From a bacterium (lineage in GTDB: Bacteria; Pseudomonadota; Alphaproteobacteria; Caulobacterales; Caulobacteraceae): a stretch of DNA of 63,334 bases. The translations under genes and the position numbers were made by a program. Location: positions 1 through 63,334 of the forward strand of contig JAVBXP010000050.1 in assembly GCA_030824495.1 (NCBI GenBank). Direction: 5' to 3'. Below are positions 44,940 to 56,070 of this stretch, piece by piece (positions within the stretch are counted from its first letter, which is position 1; the number at the start of each line of letters is the position of its first letter). The notes beneath the pieces were generated by a model, which saw only the letters and a list, made by a program, of their open reading frames with translations, was not told the origin of the DNA and made no database searches.

Positions 44940-44943
<4 letters not shown>
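43609..44943 (+). CDS. Toxin-like protein with a possible PD-(D/E)xK nuclease C-terminus (444 aa)
   Basis: GGGAGAG precedes the ATG. Residues 1-120 are charged and proline/serine-rich. A middle part (about 120-310) has [20 protein letters not shown] and several alanine/glycine-rich hydrophobic helices, a pattern I recall from phage internal proteins and large toxins. The last 110 residues look like a separate domain with E348, D379 and E389-S-K391, fitting the D-x9-ExK core of restriction-like nucleases. No signal peptide is seen. The gene is divergent from an SOS-controlled membrane protein. Nuclease function is inferred from motif spacing only. Confidence 0.6.
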
Positions 44944-46052
<1,109 letters not shown>

Positions 46053-46125
46053 GGCGTCCTCGTGGGCTGGCGGGTGGTCCCCCTCACCTACGCCGCGGGG
46101 CCGGTGAGGAAAACCCCTCGCGGCC

Positions 46126-47334
46126 TCAGCGCGCCGTGCGGCGGGCGTCGATGGGCCAGACCTCCACTTCGCCGGCCTCGTCCACCACGTACATCGCGTC
46201 ATAGAGGTTGATGGTCGGATCGATGTGGCCGGGCTGCAGCCAGATGATGTCGCCGACCTTGGGCGCGTCGGCCGGCCAGGCGATGGCGGCGTCCTCGTCG
46301 GCCTGCGAGATCGCGGCGGCGAAGGCCAGGGGACCGGCGCCCGCCGCCCGCAGCACGCCCATCATCTCCGGATGAAAGATCGCGCCATGCTCATCGCCCA
46401 TCGGTCGCCACCGCGCCCCGACCGGCGCGCCGAAGGCCACCCGCGCGGGCGGGCCGTCGACGGAGTGAGCCTTCAGCCCCAGGTCGCAGACCACGTGGGT
46501 CTTGTGCCGGGCCGAGACCACGCTGGCCGCCAGGAACAGCGCCTGGGAAAACGCCCAGGCCTGGCCGTCCGGCGCGCCGCAATCCTCGTACTCGACATCC
46601 ATGAAGGCGTAGGAGCCCGCCTGCAGTTCGGTGAACACGCCCGAGGCCAGGTCCTCGGTATAGGTGCCGGTGCCGCCGCCGGTGACGACGCCAGGCTTCA
46701 GCCCCGCCTCGGTGAGTTCGCCGACCAGGGCGCCGAGCCGCTGGCGGGTGACCGCGCAGGCCGAGCGGCGCTGATCGAGGTCCGACATGTGCTGCAGGTG
46801 GCCGAGATAGGCCTGGATGCCGCGATATTCGAGGCCGGGGGAGCCAGCTGCGATCTTGGCCAGGGCCGCGACCTGTTCCGGCGGCACGCCGGTGCGATGG
46901 GTGCCCAGATCGATATCGACCACCAGTCCCACGGTGAAGCCAGCCTCGGACGCGGCCTTCGACAGCCGCGCGATCTGGATCTCGTCGTCGGCCACGACCG
47001 CGATGCGCACGCCGGCCTTGGCGATGGCCGCGATCCGCGCTGCGCCCCAGGCGCCGGGCGGCGATGTGACCAGCAGATCGGCGACCCCGGCGGCGGCGAA
47101 GGCCTCGGCTTCCCCCACCGTCTGGCAGCATAGGCCCACGGCGCCCAGCTCCACCTGGCGGCGGCCCAGGGTCGAGCATTTGTGCATCTTGCCGTGCGCC
47201 CGCAGCTTCACGCCGGCGGCGTCGCACAGCCCCTGCATGGCCGAGAGATTCTGCTCCAGCGCCGCGCGCCGCACCACCAGGGCGGGCGTCATCGGCGGTT
47301 GGAATTGGGCTGGCGGTCCAGGGGCTTGAGTCAC
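46126..47334 (-). CDS. DSD1-family PLP enzyme, likely D-threonine-type aldolase
   Basis: This 402-residue protein has an alanine-racemase-like fold: [11 protein letters not shown] holds the PLP lysine (K49), [13 protein letters not shown] and [20 protein letters not shown] bind phosphate, and the C-terminal [11 protein letters not shown] gives the metal ligands. Histidine followed by aspartate in this last motif is seen in Mg/Mn-dependent D-threonine and D-3-hydroxyaspartate aldolases, while zinc D-serine dehydratases have cysteine there. It would split a beta-hydroxy D-amino acid into glycine or another amino acid plus an aldehyde. Its ATG overlaps the upstream RidA stop as ATGA. Confidence 0.85.
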   Translation of the reverse strand: MTQAPGPPAQFQPPMTPALVVRRAALEQNLSAMQGLCDAAGVKLRAHGKMHKCSTLGRRQVELGAVGLCCQTVGEAEAFAAAGVADLLVTSPPGAWGAARIAAIAKAGVRIAVVADDEIQIARLSKAASEAGFTVGLVVDIDLGTHRTGVPPEQVAALAKIAAGSPGLEYRGIQAYLGHLQHMSDLDQRRSACAVTRQRLGALVGELTEAGLKPGVVTGGGTGTYTEDLASGVFTELQAGSYAFMDVEYEDCGAPDGQAWAFSQALFLAASVVSARHKTHVVCDLGLKAHSVDGPPARVAFGAPVGARWRPMGDEHGAIFHPEMMGVLRAAGAGPLAFAAAISQADEDAAIAWPADAPKVGDIIWLQPGHIDPTINLYDAMYVVDEAGEVEVWPIDARRTAR

Positions 47335-47843
47335 GGTTTCCTCGCCGGGGCATGAACGATGAGCTGGACTTCTACGATTCCAGTCTCACCCAAGGTTCCG
47401 GACGTACCAACCGCTGTCCAGGCTGGATAGGGCGCCTGCAGATATTCGCCCGCGACCTCCGAGAAGGCCGCGAACTGTTGCTGCTTCGATCCAGTGAAAT
47501 CTGGTCCGTCCCAGACATGGAACGAGTTGATCATCGCCACCTGCTCGAAACTCGCGCCCGAGGCTTTCAGGGTCCGCGCCAGGATATCGAAGGCGCGCCG
47601 GACCTGGCCCTCGAAGGCCGCAACGTCGCGCCGCTCGCCCTCCGCCCGATAAACGATCACGCCCGAGATATAGAGGGTGTCGCCGACGCGGCGCGCGGCG
47701 GCGTAGCGCATCAGGTCGTGCGCCCGCCGGTCGGCGGCGGTCGGCAGGATCACTTCCCCGCCCGGCGCGGGAATGCGCAATGGCTCGGCCGGCGCCGGCC
47801 ACGCGACCAGCCACAGGGCGAAGGCGGAAATCAGCATGCGCAT
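47331..47843 (-). CDS. Exported RidA-family protein lacking the key arginine
   Basis: The 170 residues begin with a signal peptide (MRMLISAFALWLVAWPAPAE) and hold a RidA/YjgF domain (about 45-168, with RVGDTLYISGVIVYRAEGER and the end YPAWTAVGTSGTLGETGIVE). RidA normally hydrolyses reactive enamines and imines in the cytosol. Here the arginine expected in the PAR motif (R105 of the E. coli protein) is replaced by tryptophan (PAW), so deaminase activity is doubtful. It sits 91 bases after another exported RidA. Confidence 0.85.
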   Translation of the reverse strand: MRMLISAFALWLVAWPAPAEPLRIPAPGGEVILPTAADRRAHDLMRYAAARRVGDTLYISGVIVYRAEGERRDVAAFEGQVRRAFDILARTLKASGASFEQVAMINSFHVWDGPDFTGSKQQQFAAFSEVAGEYLQAPYPAWTAVGTSGTLGETGIVEVQLIVHAPARKP

Positions 47844-47934
47844 GGCGGCCTCCCGTCAGATGGCGACACCATCGGGCGGGAGGCGACCAGCTTGTATCGC
47901 TAGTCGACCGAGATGGGTCTCGGCGCGACCGGGA

Positions 47935-48426
47935 TCACTTCTTCGGCTTGGCGGCCTGGACCTCGATCTCGACCATCATGCCCGGCGCGACCAGGGCCGC
48001 GACCTGGCTGGTGATGCGCGCGGTCTTGTTGGGTTGGGCGGCGGTTCCGTAGAACTGGTTGTAGCCCTCCATCATGCCGGCGAAGTCCATCTTGCCGCCC
48101 TTGGACGGATCGCCGACCAACAGCACCCGCATCATGAAGACGTCGCCATGGGTCAGGCCCTCGGCGGCCAGGATCGCCTCGATGCGCTTCAGCACCCCGA
48201 TGGTCTGGGTCTTGGTATCGCCGAAGTCAGGTGCGGTCCCGGCCGGCGCGCCGGCGTTGACGGGCGGCGGCGTGATGCCGCTGACGTACATGATGTCGGT
48301 CCCCGCCGGCACGACCGCCGCCTGAAGAATGGGCGAGGTCGGGGCGCCGATCCGCTTGACCTGGGCCGCGGCTGGGGTGGCCGCCGCCAGCGCCAGCAGG
48401 GCGGCGGGCAGGATGAACTTTCGCAT
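47935..48426 (-). CDS. Exported RidA-family imine/enamine deaminase
   Basis: The 163 residues start with a clear signal peptide (MRKFILPAALLALAAATPAA, cleavage at AAAQ) and a RidA domain containing TDIMYVSGITPPPVNAGAPA and KTARITSQVAALVAPGMMVE. The arginine in TARIT matches the catalytic arginine of RidA. Location in the periplasm is unusual for the family but agrees with the Tat-exported amine oxidase encoded just upstream, whose imine products it could hydrolyse. Confidence 0.88.
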   Translation of the reverse strand: MRKFILPAALLALAAATPAAAQVKRIGAPTSPILQAAVVPAGTDIMYVSGITPPPVNAGAPAGTAPDFGDTKTQTIGVLKRIEAILAAEGLTHGDVFMMRVLLVGDPSKGGKMDFAGMMEGYNQFYGTAAQPNKTARITSQVAALVAPGMMVEIEVQAAKPKK

Positions 48427-48480
48427 GAAATCGATTCCTATGAATGAACTTGGTTACTGGGCCGGTGTTGTGGGCGGCGA

Positions 48481-50073
48481 TCAAGCCGCCGCACGCGATT
48501 CCACCAGTGACCGGTCTTTGACCTGATCGTTCAGGGCCGCGATGGTCCGCTGGGCGGAGAACACCGCGCCTTCCTGCCAGCCAGGCGTCTGGCTGAGGTG
48601 GGCGCCCGAAAAATGGACGCGGCCGTGGGGCTGGTTCAGCAGCCGGTACTCGGCCGAATCGAAGTGACCCTCCTGGGCGCCGCCATGTTCGCCCCAACGT
48701 GGCCAAGGCCCCATGTTGTAGGGAATCTTGCTCCAGTTGACGACGACCGGGTTGCTCAGTTCGGCCTCGTGGCCGGGGTGCAGCTTGCCGACCACGCCGC
48801 GGGCGATCGCGATCTGCTCGGCCATTGGGCGCTTGGCGAAGGCCTCGGCGCGCGGTCCCGACCCGTAGCAGGCCAGCAGCATGCCGCGGGCGGTGTGCAG
48901 CCCGTTCGAGGGGTACCAGATCAGGCTGGTGTCGCCGCCGACGAACGAAATGCCGCCGTAGATTTGCTCCTTCTCCCAGAAGCGCGGCGAGTCGAAGCCG
49001 ATCTTGTTGGAGAAGTCGTTGGGCACCGAGGCGATGGCCGCCTTCACGTCCTTGCCGAAGTTGTTGTCGATCTTGGCCAGCAGCGCCAACGGCAGGGTGA
49101 TGATCGTGTAGTCGCCCTCGATCACCTGGGTCTTGCCGCTCACCCGGTCGCGATAGGTGACCTTCACGCCCTTCCCATCGGCGCGGATCTGCGTCACCTC
49201 GGCGTTCTTGATGATCGGGCTGCGGATCGCGCGCTCGAAGCCGGCGGGGATCTGATCCATGCCGCCGACCGGCTGGAACATGGTCGCCTGCATGTTGATG
49301 TTGTCTTCGAACAACGTCGCGCCGAGCTGCGGGTGATTGATCAGGTCGCGGAACGCGGCCGGATCGCGCGCCTTGGAGAACTGGTCGGCCGCGCCTGGCG
49401 CCTGCAACAGGCCCGAACGCTCGGTCCCCTTGAACGACATGTCATCGGTCAGGTCGCCATAAGCCTTCAGGAACGGCAGCAGCTTTTCCTTGTCCGCCAG
49501 CGTCAGTTCCTGGTCCAGCGAGCCCTTGTTCACCGCCTTGGCGAGCAGCTCGGAAATGTAGCCGCGGGTGTCGTTGACCCCCTGGCGCATCTGCAGGCGC
49601 TTGCCGCCGTCGGCCCAGAGATAGGCGCTGCGGCTGGAATTGATCTCCACCTCCAGCGGTACGCCCAGCTTCTCGCAATAGGAGATCAAACCTTGGTGGT
49701 GGCTCGGAATCCGGGCGGGCCCGGCGTTCATGTAGAGGCCGTCGGCGAAGGAGACGGTCTGGGTCTGCTCGCCCACCATCTCGACCTTCGAACCGTTGCG
49801 CAGCGTCCAGTTACGCCCACCCAGACGGTCGCGCGCCTCCAGCAGCGTCACCGAATAGCCGGCGCGTTCCAACTCGTAGGCCGCCACCAGGCCGGCGATC
49901 CCGCCACCCAGAATGACCACCCGCTTGCCACGCCCCGCGTCGGCCGCCATGGCCGGCGTCGCGGCGGACGCCACTGCCCCCATCAGCCCCAATGTCCGCA
50001 TCGCCGAATAGGCGGCTCCGTAGCCACCAGCCGCACCCAACCGATGCAGCAATAAACGCCGGCTAATCCCCAT
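48481..50073 (-). CDS. Tat-exported FAD amine or L-amino-acid oxidase
   Basis: The 530-residue protein has a twin-arginine signal (MGISRRLLLHRLGAAGGYGA, then an alanine-rich stretch ending PAMA) followed by the dinucleotide-binding motif VVILGGGIAGLVAAYELERA and the amine-oxidase fingerprint LLEARDRLGGRNWT. The C-terminal FAD site is at VHFSGAHLSQTPGWQEGAVF. The family oxidises amines or amino acids to imines with release of hydrogen peroxide; the substrate here is unknown. It is the first gene of a leftward operon with two RidA proteins, an aldolase and FrmA. Confidence 0.9.
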   Translation of the reverse strand: MGISRRLLLHRLGAAGGYGAAYSAMRTLGLMGAVASAATPAMAADAGRGKRVVILGGGIAGLVAAYELERAGYSVTLLEARDRLGGRNWTLRNGSKVEMVGEQTQTVSFADGLYMNAGPARIPSHHQGLISYCEKLGVPLEVEINSSRSAYLWADGGKRLQMRQGVNDTRGYISELLAKAVNKGSLDQELTLADKEKLLPFLKAYGDLTDDMSFKGTERSGLLQAPGAADQFSKARDPAAFRDLINHPQLGATLFEDNINMQATMFQPVGGMDQIPAGFERAIRSPIIKNAEVTQIRADGKGVKVTYRDRVSGKTQVIEGDYTIITLPLALLAKIDNNFGKDVKAAIASVPNDFSNKIGFDSPRFWEKEQIYGGISFVGGDTSLIWYPSNGLHTARGMLLACYGSGPRAEAFAKRPMAEQIAIARGVVGKLHPGHEAELSNPVVVNWSKIPYNMGPWPRWGEHGGAQEGHFDSAEYRLLNQPHGRVHFSGAHLSQTPGWQEGAVFSAQRTIAALNDQVKDRSLVESRAAA

Positions 50074-50742
50074 CGCTCAAACCCCCAAACGACCACAAGG
50101 CGTGCATGACCGGCGCGGCCGTGGCTGGGTTCAAGCCGGGAGCGTTCGAAACGACTGCAATCGGGTCGGGCTGGTCAAACTTGGGGCGCCACAGCCTCAA
50201 TATTCCGCAGGCCTCGGGGCGCCGGATGCAGCATCCAGACCGCCATCCGCATTGTGATCAAAAAAATGGCGGCCGAAATAGGCCTTATGTCCAGATAACG
50301 AACACGAACCCTCAGTTTTCGACTCTTTTAGGAACCTCACCCACCAGCGATATCGGGCTCGTTGACACTCATATCGTTTCATGACGAGCCTAAGACAGTC
50401 TTCGACGCCAGTCAGAATCCTGACGACGCCGATAGGTCTTCAAAGACAAAAATAATATCTTCCGAGGAAACAAACGGGACGGGCCGATCTCCATGGGCGG
50501 GGGAGCTATCGGCGTGTTTGCTTTAGTAAATACAGTATTTGAAGACATCACGTTGGCGAAATTCGCACGCGGATGCGCATCATCGATATGTAATCGACGG
50601 AATGAACCGATCCTGGCGGCCGTTGCCGGCCCCAGAGAGGCGCCGGCGCGCGCGCCTATTTGAACCCAGTCCTTTGAATTCTAGCCGGGACTGCGAGTCC
50701 GGCGGCCGATCGTGGCCGCCTTTGTTGTGGGGGCAATAAAAC
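50074..50742. other. Divergent regulatory gap between the amine oxidase and a TonB receptor
   Basis: No gene is recognised. Palindromes include GTCAG-AATC-CTGAC (50411-50424) and GTCTT-CA-AAGAC near 50440. A terminator-like hairpin sits directly before the receptor start (see 50701-50726). The region is AT-rich around 50440-50550 and probably holds both promoters. Confidence 0.5.
50701..50726 (+). terminator. Terminator-like hairpin in the TonB receptor leader
   Basis: GGCGGCC (50701-50707) pairs with GGCCGCC (50714-50720), followed by TTTGTT, only 17 bases before the receptor ATG. The preceding sequence CCGGGACT-GCG-AGTCCGG can form a competing stem. The position suggests an attenuator or riboswitch-like control rather than the end of an upstream gene, since none reads into it. 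Confidence 0.4.
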
Positions 50743-53241
50743 ATGAGAAGAAAAATGCGTATTGGACTGCTCGCGGGCGTCTCTCTCGCGACTCTACTCT
50801 CGACCGGCCTGGCGAACGCGCAGACGACCGCGGCCGCGCCGGCCACCGCCGAACTTGATGTGCTGATCGTCACCGGCACCCGCACCACCGGCCTGCGGGC
50901 CATAGACAGCCCTGCTCCGATCCAGGTGCTCGACGAGACGGCGCTGGCGCGGGTTGCGCAGTCCGACCTCATCCAGGCCATCGCTCAGAACATTCCGTCG
51001 TTCAACGCCCAGGCGTTCGGCGGCGACGCGGCCAACCTGACGCTCTCGGCCAAGCTGCGGGGCCTCAGCCCCAACCACGCTCTGGTGCTGATCAACGGCA
51101 AGCGCCGGCACGGCACCAGCAACCTGGCGGTGCTGGGCGGGCCGTTCCAGGGCGGCGCGACCGCCGACCTCAACTTCATCCCGCTCGGCGCGGTCAGCCA
51201 CATTGAAGTGCTGCAGGACGGGGCCGCGGCTCAGTACGGCACCGACGCCATCGCCGGCGTGATCAACATCATCCTGAAGGACGATCCCGATGGCGGCTCC
51301 ATCGTGCTGTCGGGCGGCAAATATATGGACGGCGGCGGGCTGACCGGCGACGTCACCGCCAACCTGGGCGTCGAGCCTTTCGAAAACGCCTATCTGAACA
51401 TGACGTTCGAGAGCCGCTGGCACGATCACACCTTCCGCGGCGACGTCGATCCCCGGGTGCTCGACACCCCCTACAACCTCACCTCGACCTCGCGGCTCTC
51501 GCGTTATCCGCAGATCGCGACCACCGACGAATATCCGTACATGAACCGCATCGCGGGCGATGCGGAATACCGGCTGAACATCTTCGCCTTCAACGCCGGC
51601 TATGAGATCTCCGACAGCCTAGAGTTCTACAGCTTCGGCACCTATGGCGTGAAGTACGGGTCGGCCTTCGAAAACTACCGCGTGCCGAACCTGGTGGTCG
51701 GCCGGGACGGCACCGTCCCTCGGCCCTACGGCTTCAGCCCGAAGATGGTCCTCGACGAGACAGACTACGCCATCAGCGGCGGCCTTCGAGGCGTGATCGG
51801 CGATGTCTGGAATTGGGATCTGTCGAGCACCTACGGTCGCGACGAGATCGGCATCGATGTCCGCAACTCGTTCAACCGCTCGCTCTATATCGACACCTCG
51901 ACGCCCACCACGCCAGGCTTCTCGCCCAGCGACTTCCACGCCGGCGACTTCATGGCCAGCCAGTGGACGACCACCCTGGACGTCTCGCGCGAGTACGATG
52001 TCGGCATGGCCACGCCGCTGAACATGGCGTTCGGCGCGGAGTACCGGCAGGAGGAATATGAGATCAAGCCGGGCGACCCGGCCTCCCGCTATAAGGAAGG
52101 CTCGCAGTCCTATCCTGGCTTCGCGCTCACCGACGCCGGCGCCCATAGCCGCGAGAACTGGGCCATCTACGCCAACGGCGCCCTGTCGCCGATCGAAGCC
52201 CTAAAACTCGACGCCGCCATCCGCTACGAGAACTTCAGCGACTTCGGCGACACCACCGTGGTCAAGGGCACGGCCCGCTACGACTTCAACGACACCTTCG
52301 CCATCCGCGGCACGGCCAGCACCGGCTTCCGCGCACCGACCCTGGCGGAGTCCTACTATTCGGCCACCAACGTCTCGCCGACCGCGGCCTTCGTGCAGCT
52401 TCCGCCCAACTCGGCGGCGGCGCGGCTGGTCGGGATCGACGGCCTCGATCCGGAAAAGTCGACCAACTTCAGCGCCGGCTTCGTCGCCCACCCAGGCGGC
52501 GGCGTGACCATCACCTTCGACGCCTATCAGATCACCGTCGAGGATCGGATCGTCGGTTCCGGCTCGCTGTTCGGTTCGGGCGGCGCTCTCAACCTGGCCG
52601 CGGTTCGGGACGCCATCCTGGCCAACGGCAACGTGCTGGACCCGACGGTCACCCAGACCGGCATCACCATCTTCACCAACGGTTTGGACACCCGGACCCG
52701 CGGCGCGGAAATGGTCCTGACGGCCTCATCGGATTTCGCCGAATACGGCTCGGTGCAGTGGTCGCTCACCGCCAACTACAACGAGACCAAGGTCACCAAG
52801 ATCGCCGCGCCCCCGACGCAACTCGCCGGCGCGTCGCTGTTCAGCCCAACCACCATCGCCAACCTGGAGGACGCCGCGCCCAAGTATCGCTTCGTCGCCG
52901 GCGCGCTCTGGAATTGGGACAAGCTGTCGGTGAACCTGCGCCAAGCGCTCTATGGCCCGTCCTCGGGCCTGAGCAGCCGGACCGGCGCGGTCTACTACAA
53001 GACCGAGATAGACCCGACCTTCATCACCGACCTGGAGGTCGCCTATAAGATCACCGACCAGATCAAGCTCGCCGTCGGCGCCAACAACCTGTTCAACACC
53101 TATCCGGACAAGGTGAACCAGCAGCTGCGCGACGAGTACTTCCAGACCAACAACAGCGCCTATGTGACCCAGTATCCGACCTTCTCGCCCTTCGGCATCA
53201 ACGGCGGCTACTACTACTCCAAGCTCACCTTCAACTTCTAA
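50743..53241 (+). CDS. TonB-dependent outer-membrane receptor (832 aa)
   Basis: A signal peptide (MRRKMRIGLLAGVSLATLLS, cleavage near ANAQ) precedes a TonB-box-like AELDVLIVTGTRTTG and a plug domain (about 40-165, with KLRGLSPNHALVLINGKRRH and QDGAAAQYGTDAIAGVINII). A barrel ends in YYYSKLTFNF with the usual terminal phenylalanine. It is divergent from the amine-oxidase operon and may import its substrate. That link is inferred from position. Confidence 0.93.
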   Translation: MRRKMRIGLLAGVSLATLLSTGLANAQTTAAAPATAELDVLIVTGTRTTGLRAIDSPAPIQVLDETALARVAQSDLIQAIAQNIPSFNAQAFGGDAANLTLSAKLRGLSPNHALVLINGKRRHGTSNLAVLGGPFQGGATADLNFIPLGAVSHIEVLQDGAAAQYGTDAIAGVINIILKDDPDGGSIVLSGGKYMDGGGLTGDVTANLGVEPFENAYLNMTFESRWHDHTFRGDVDPRVLDTPYNLTSTSRLSRYPQIATTDEYPYMNRIAGDAEYRLNIFAFNAGYEISDSLEFYSFGTYGVKYGSAFENYRVPNLVVGRDGTVPRPYGFSPKMVLDETDYAISGGLRGVIGDVWNWDLSSTYGRDEIGIDVRNSFNRSLYIDTSTPTTPGFSPSDFHAGDFMASQWTTTLDVSREYDVGMATPLNMAFGAEYRQEEYEIKPGDPASRYKEGSQSYPGFALTDAGAHSRENWAIYANGALSPIEALKLDAAIRYENFSDFGDTTVVKGTARYDFNDTFAIRGTASTGFRAPTLAESYYSATNVSPTAAFVQLPPNSAAARLVGIDGLDPEKSTNFSAGFVAHPGGGVTITFDAYQITVEDRIVGSGSLFGSGGALNLAAVRDAILANGNVLDPTVTQTGITIFTNGLDTRTRGAEMVLTASSDFAEYGSVQWSLTANYNETKVTKIAAPPTQLAGASLFSPTTIANLEDAAPKYRFVAGALWNWDKLSVNLRQALYGPSSGLSSRTGAVYYKTEIDPTFITDLEVAYKITDQIKLAVGANNLFNTYPDKVNQQLRDEYFQTNNSAYVTQYPTFSPFGINGGYYYSKLTFNF

Positions 53242-53263
53242 GGCCCTCTCAGCCTTCGAGCGG

Positions 53264-53297
53264 TCGGGCGGCCTGAAAGGGCCGCCCGATTTCTTTT
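53264..53297 (+). terminator. Intrinsic terminator after the TonB receptor
   Basis: A perfect 10-bp stem (TCGGGCGGCC 53264-53273 with GGCCGCCCGA 53280-53289) with a six-base loop is followed by TTTCTTTTC. It may work in both directions for the convergent GNAT gene. Confidence 0.85.
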
Positions 53298-53301
53298 CGG
53301 C

Positions 53302-53838
53302 CTATAGCGCCTTACCCATCCGCACCAGCGGCACCCGCACGCCGCTGGAGGTCTCGGCTTCGAACGGCTCGATGCGGTGATAGCCGCAGGCTGTGTAGAG
53401 CGGCTCGCCGCCCATGGTCGCGGCCATCTCGCAGCTCTTGAAACCCTCAGCGGCCGCACGTTCCTCGCAGAGCGACAGGATCAGACGCCCCACCCCGCGA
53501 CGCGTGAAGTCCGGGTCGGTGTACATGGCGCGCACGCGCGCCGCCTCGGTCGCCGGATCAAGCAAGGCGGCGTCGCGTCCGCTGGTATGATCGCCGCCGA
53601 ACAGGGTGGCGCGCCGGCTCCAGCCGCCGCAACCGGCGATCGCGCCGCCGGCTTCGATCACGAAATAGGTCCCGTCGGCGATAAGCTGGGTGTCCAGTCC
53701 CATCACCTCATGCGAGGCGGTCACCTCCTCGGGCGACAGGAAGGCGGGCAACAACAGGCTGATGGAACGCTCCATCAAGACCTTCAGCGCGGGGATGTCG
53801 GCGGGCGTGGCCAGCCGCGAACTCAGGGGCTCACTCAT
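53302..53838 (-). CDS. GNAT-family N-acetyltransferase
   Basis: The 178 residues from the ATG at 53838 contain the acetyl-CoA motif [20 protein letters not shown] (about 107-126, with RRGVG) and the late [16 protein letters not shown]. The central [17 protein letters not shown] is a typical GNAT strand. The substrate is unknown. Confidence 0.85.
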   Translation of the reverse strand: MSEPLSSRLATPADIPALKVLMERSISLLLPAFLSPEEVTASHEVMGLDTQLIADGTYFVIEAGGAIAGCGGWSRRATLFGGDHTSGRDAALLDPATEAARVRAMYTDPDFTRRGVGRLILSLCEERAAAEGFKSCEMAATMGGEPLYTACGYHRIEPFEAETSSGVRVPLVRMGKAL

Positions 53839-53925
53839 CCCCAAGACCTAACCAAAACACGATCATGCGTCACCTGGGGGCGCCGTGACGACCATCGCAT
53901 GCCCCGACTTGGCGCGGTTCGCGCA

Positions 53926-55317
53926 ATGACGTACCAACAATCCATGGCCAGCGCGTTCGATCTGTTCAAGTTGGGCGTGGGGCCGTCGAGCTCCCACACC
54001 ATGGGTCCGATGACCGCCGGAGGCCGCTTTCTGGAGCGGCTGTCGGGTCAGGGGCTGCTGGCGCAGACGACCCGCGTCGAGATCGCGCTTTACGCCTCGC
54101 TGGCCCTGACCGGCCGCGGCCACGCCACCGATCGCGCCGTCATCCTCGGCCTCGCCGGTTTCATTCCCGCCACCATCGATCCGGACGCCGCAGACGCAGC
54201 GCTGGCGGCCATTCGCGCCTCGGGCCTGCTTCAACTCGGCCTTGGCGGTCCGCAGATCGCCTTCGACGAGACGCGAGACATTCTGTGGGAAGGCCGCACC
54301 CGCGCGCCGCAACATCCCAACGCCTTGGTCTTCCGGGCCTTCGCCGGTGAGGCCCCGCTCGCCGAGCGGCTCTACTTCTCGGTTGGCGGCGGGTTTGTCG
54401 TCGATGAGGACGAGATTTCCGCCAACGCCTCGCCGATCCGCAGTGCGCCCCTGCCCTATCCGTTCGCATCCGGCGCCGAACTGCTGGCCCAGGCGCAGGC
54501 CGCCGACCTCACTATCGCCGAGCTGATGTTCGCCAACGAGACGGCGACGCGAACACCCGACGAAGTGAACGCCGGCCTCGACGCCATCTTCACGGCCATG
54601 GAGGCCTGCATCGACCGCGGCGTGCGTCAGGAGGGCTGCTTGCCGGGCGGCCTGAACGTTCGCCGCCGCGCCCGCCAGATTCTGACCGAGCTGATGAGCA
54701 AGGTCGAACGCAACATCTCCGACCCGCTCGCCGCCCTGGACTGGGTCAATCTCTGGGCTCTGGCGGTCAACGAAGAGAACGCCTCCGGGGGCCGGGTGGT
54801 CACGGCTCCGACCAACGGCGCGGCCGGCCTGCTGCCGGCGGTGCTGCGCTATTACGACCGCTTCTATCGCGGCGACGCCGAGGGTCGGCGGACGTTCCTG
54901 CTGACCGCCGCCGCCATCGGCGCGCTCTACAAGCGCAACGCTTCGATTTCCGGGGCCGAGGTTGGCTGCCAGGGCGAGGTGGGGGTAGCCTGCTCGATGG
55001 CCGCCGCCGGCCTGACCGCGGCGCTTGGCGGGACCAACCAGCAGATCGAGAACGCCGCCGAGATCGGCATGGAGCACAATCTAGGCCTCACCTGCGACCC
55101 GATCGGGGGCCTGGTCCAGATCCCCTGCATCGAGCGCAACGCCATGGGGGCGGTGAAGGCCATCGACGCCTCGCGCCTGGCCCTGCTCGGCGATGGCCAG
55201 CACACCGTCTCGCTCGACAAGGTGATCGCCACCATGAAGCGCACCGGCGAGGACATGAGCGAGATCTACAAGGAGACCTCGTTGGGCGGTCTCGCCGTCA
55301 ATATGGTGGAGTGCTGA
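53926..55317 (+). CDS. sdaA: L-serine ammonia-lyase, iron-sulfur type
   Basis: The 463-residue single-chain enzyme converts L-serine to pyruvate and ammonia with a 4Fe-4S cluster. The N-terminal [20 protein letters not shown] is diagnostic, and the cluster cysteines lie in [14 protein letters not shown] and [20 protein letters not shown] start six codons later (MASAF) is also possible; neither has a strong ribosome-binding site. It may complete use of serine or glycine made by the nearby aldolase, though it is transcribed separately. Confidence 0.95.
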   Translation: MTYQQSMASAFDLFKLGVGPSSSHTMGPMTAGGRFLERLSGQGLLAQTTRVEIALYASLALTGRGHATDRAVILGLAGFIPATIDPDAADAALAAIRASGLLQLGLGGPQIAFDETRDILWEGRTRAPQHPNALVFRAFAGEAPLAERLYFSVGGGFVVDEDEISANASPIRSAPLPYPFASGAELLAQAQAADLTIAELMFANETATRTPDEVNAGLDAIFTAMEACIDRGVRQEGCLPGGLNVRRRARQILTELMSKVERNISDPLAALDWVNLWALAVNEENASGGRVVTAPTNGAAGLLPAVLRYYDRFYRGDAEGRRTFLLTAAAIGALYKRNASISGAEVGCQGEVGVACSMAAAGLTAALGGTNQQIENAAEIGMEHNLGLTCDPIGGLVQIPCIERNAMGAVKAIDASRLALLGDGQHTVSLDKVIATMKRTGEDMSEIYKETSLGGLAVNMVEC

Positions 55318-55341
55318 GAGCCAACTGCCATCCCGGAGACG

Positions 55342-55980
55342 CTAGGCGGCCTTCCACACCCCGCGCGCCATCAGCTGCAGATGGCTGGAGATCAGCAACT
55401 CGCGCTCCACCCAGGGGAAGCCCGGCTTAGCGATCAGCAGCGACACCAGCCCATGCATGCTGGACCACACGCTTTGGGTCAGGGCGGATGGATCGATATC
55501 CACCGTCAGGCCACGCGCCTGCAAATCCGTCAGCTCGCGATGCAGCACGCCGTAGGTCGACTGGGTCTCCGGTGACAGCGTCACATCCTGCGGCTTCCAC
55601 CACGCCTTGACCTGGGAGCTCTCGGACATGAAGGCGATCTGGTACATCTCCGGGTGCTTCAACCCAAAGTCGATGTAGATTCGCAGCATTTCCATCAGGC
55701 ATTCGGGCGACACAATCGGCCCCCGATCACCGTCCGCCAGGCTTTGCGCCAACAGGGCGAAGGCGCGGCCGTGCAGCTCGCGGCCGATATCATCCTTGGT
55801 CGGGAAATAGGCGTAGAGCGTCGGCTGTGAAATCCCCACCGCCTGGGCGATCTGCCGCGTCGATACGGCGTAGAGTCCAAATTCGGTGAACAATTTCAGC
55901 GCGGCGGCGAGGATCTCCTCGCGCCGCTCGGCCCCCTGGCCCTTGGCTTTCCGGGGGGAGCGTGAGCCGGACGTATTCAT
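55342..55980 (-). CDS. TetR-family transcriptional regulator
   Basis: The 212 residues from the ATG at 55980 have a TetR DNA-binding domain (about 15-62: RREEILAAALKLFTEFGLYA, then TRQIAQAVGISQPTLYAYFP) and a helical ligand-binding domain. It is divergent from the efflux operon across 90 bases that contain a TTGACA (56011-56016) and repeated TGATCA-like half-sites. It probably represses that operon. Confidence 0.92.
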   Translation of the reverse strand: MNTSGSRSPRKAKGQGAERREEILAAALKLFTEFGLYAVSTRQIAQAVGISQPTLYAYFPTKDDIGRELHGRAFALLAQSLADGDRGPIVSPECLMEMLRIYIDFGLKHPEMYQIAFMSESSQVKAWWKPQDVTLSPETQSTYGVLHRELTDLQARGLTVDIDPSALTQSVWSSMHGLVSLLIAKPGFPWVERELLISSHLQLMARGVWKAA

Positions 55981-56070
55981 TCTCGTATGCCTGTCATGAG
56001 CTTCACCCGCTTGACAATCACACATTATCGATCACTGATCACCTATCATTGATTGGTTGTGGAGATACCG

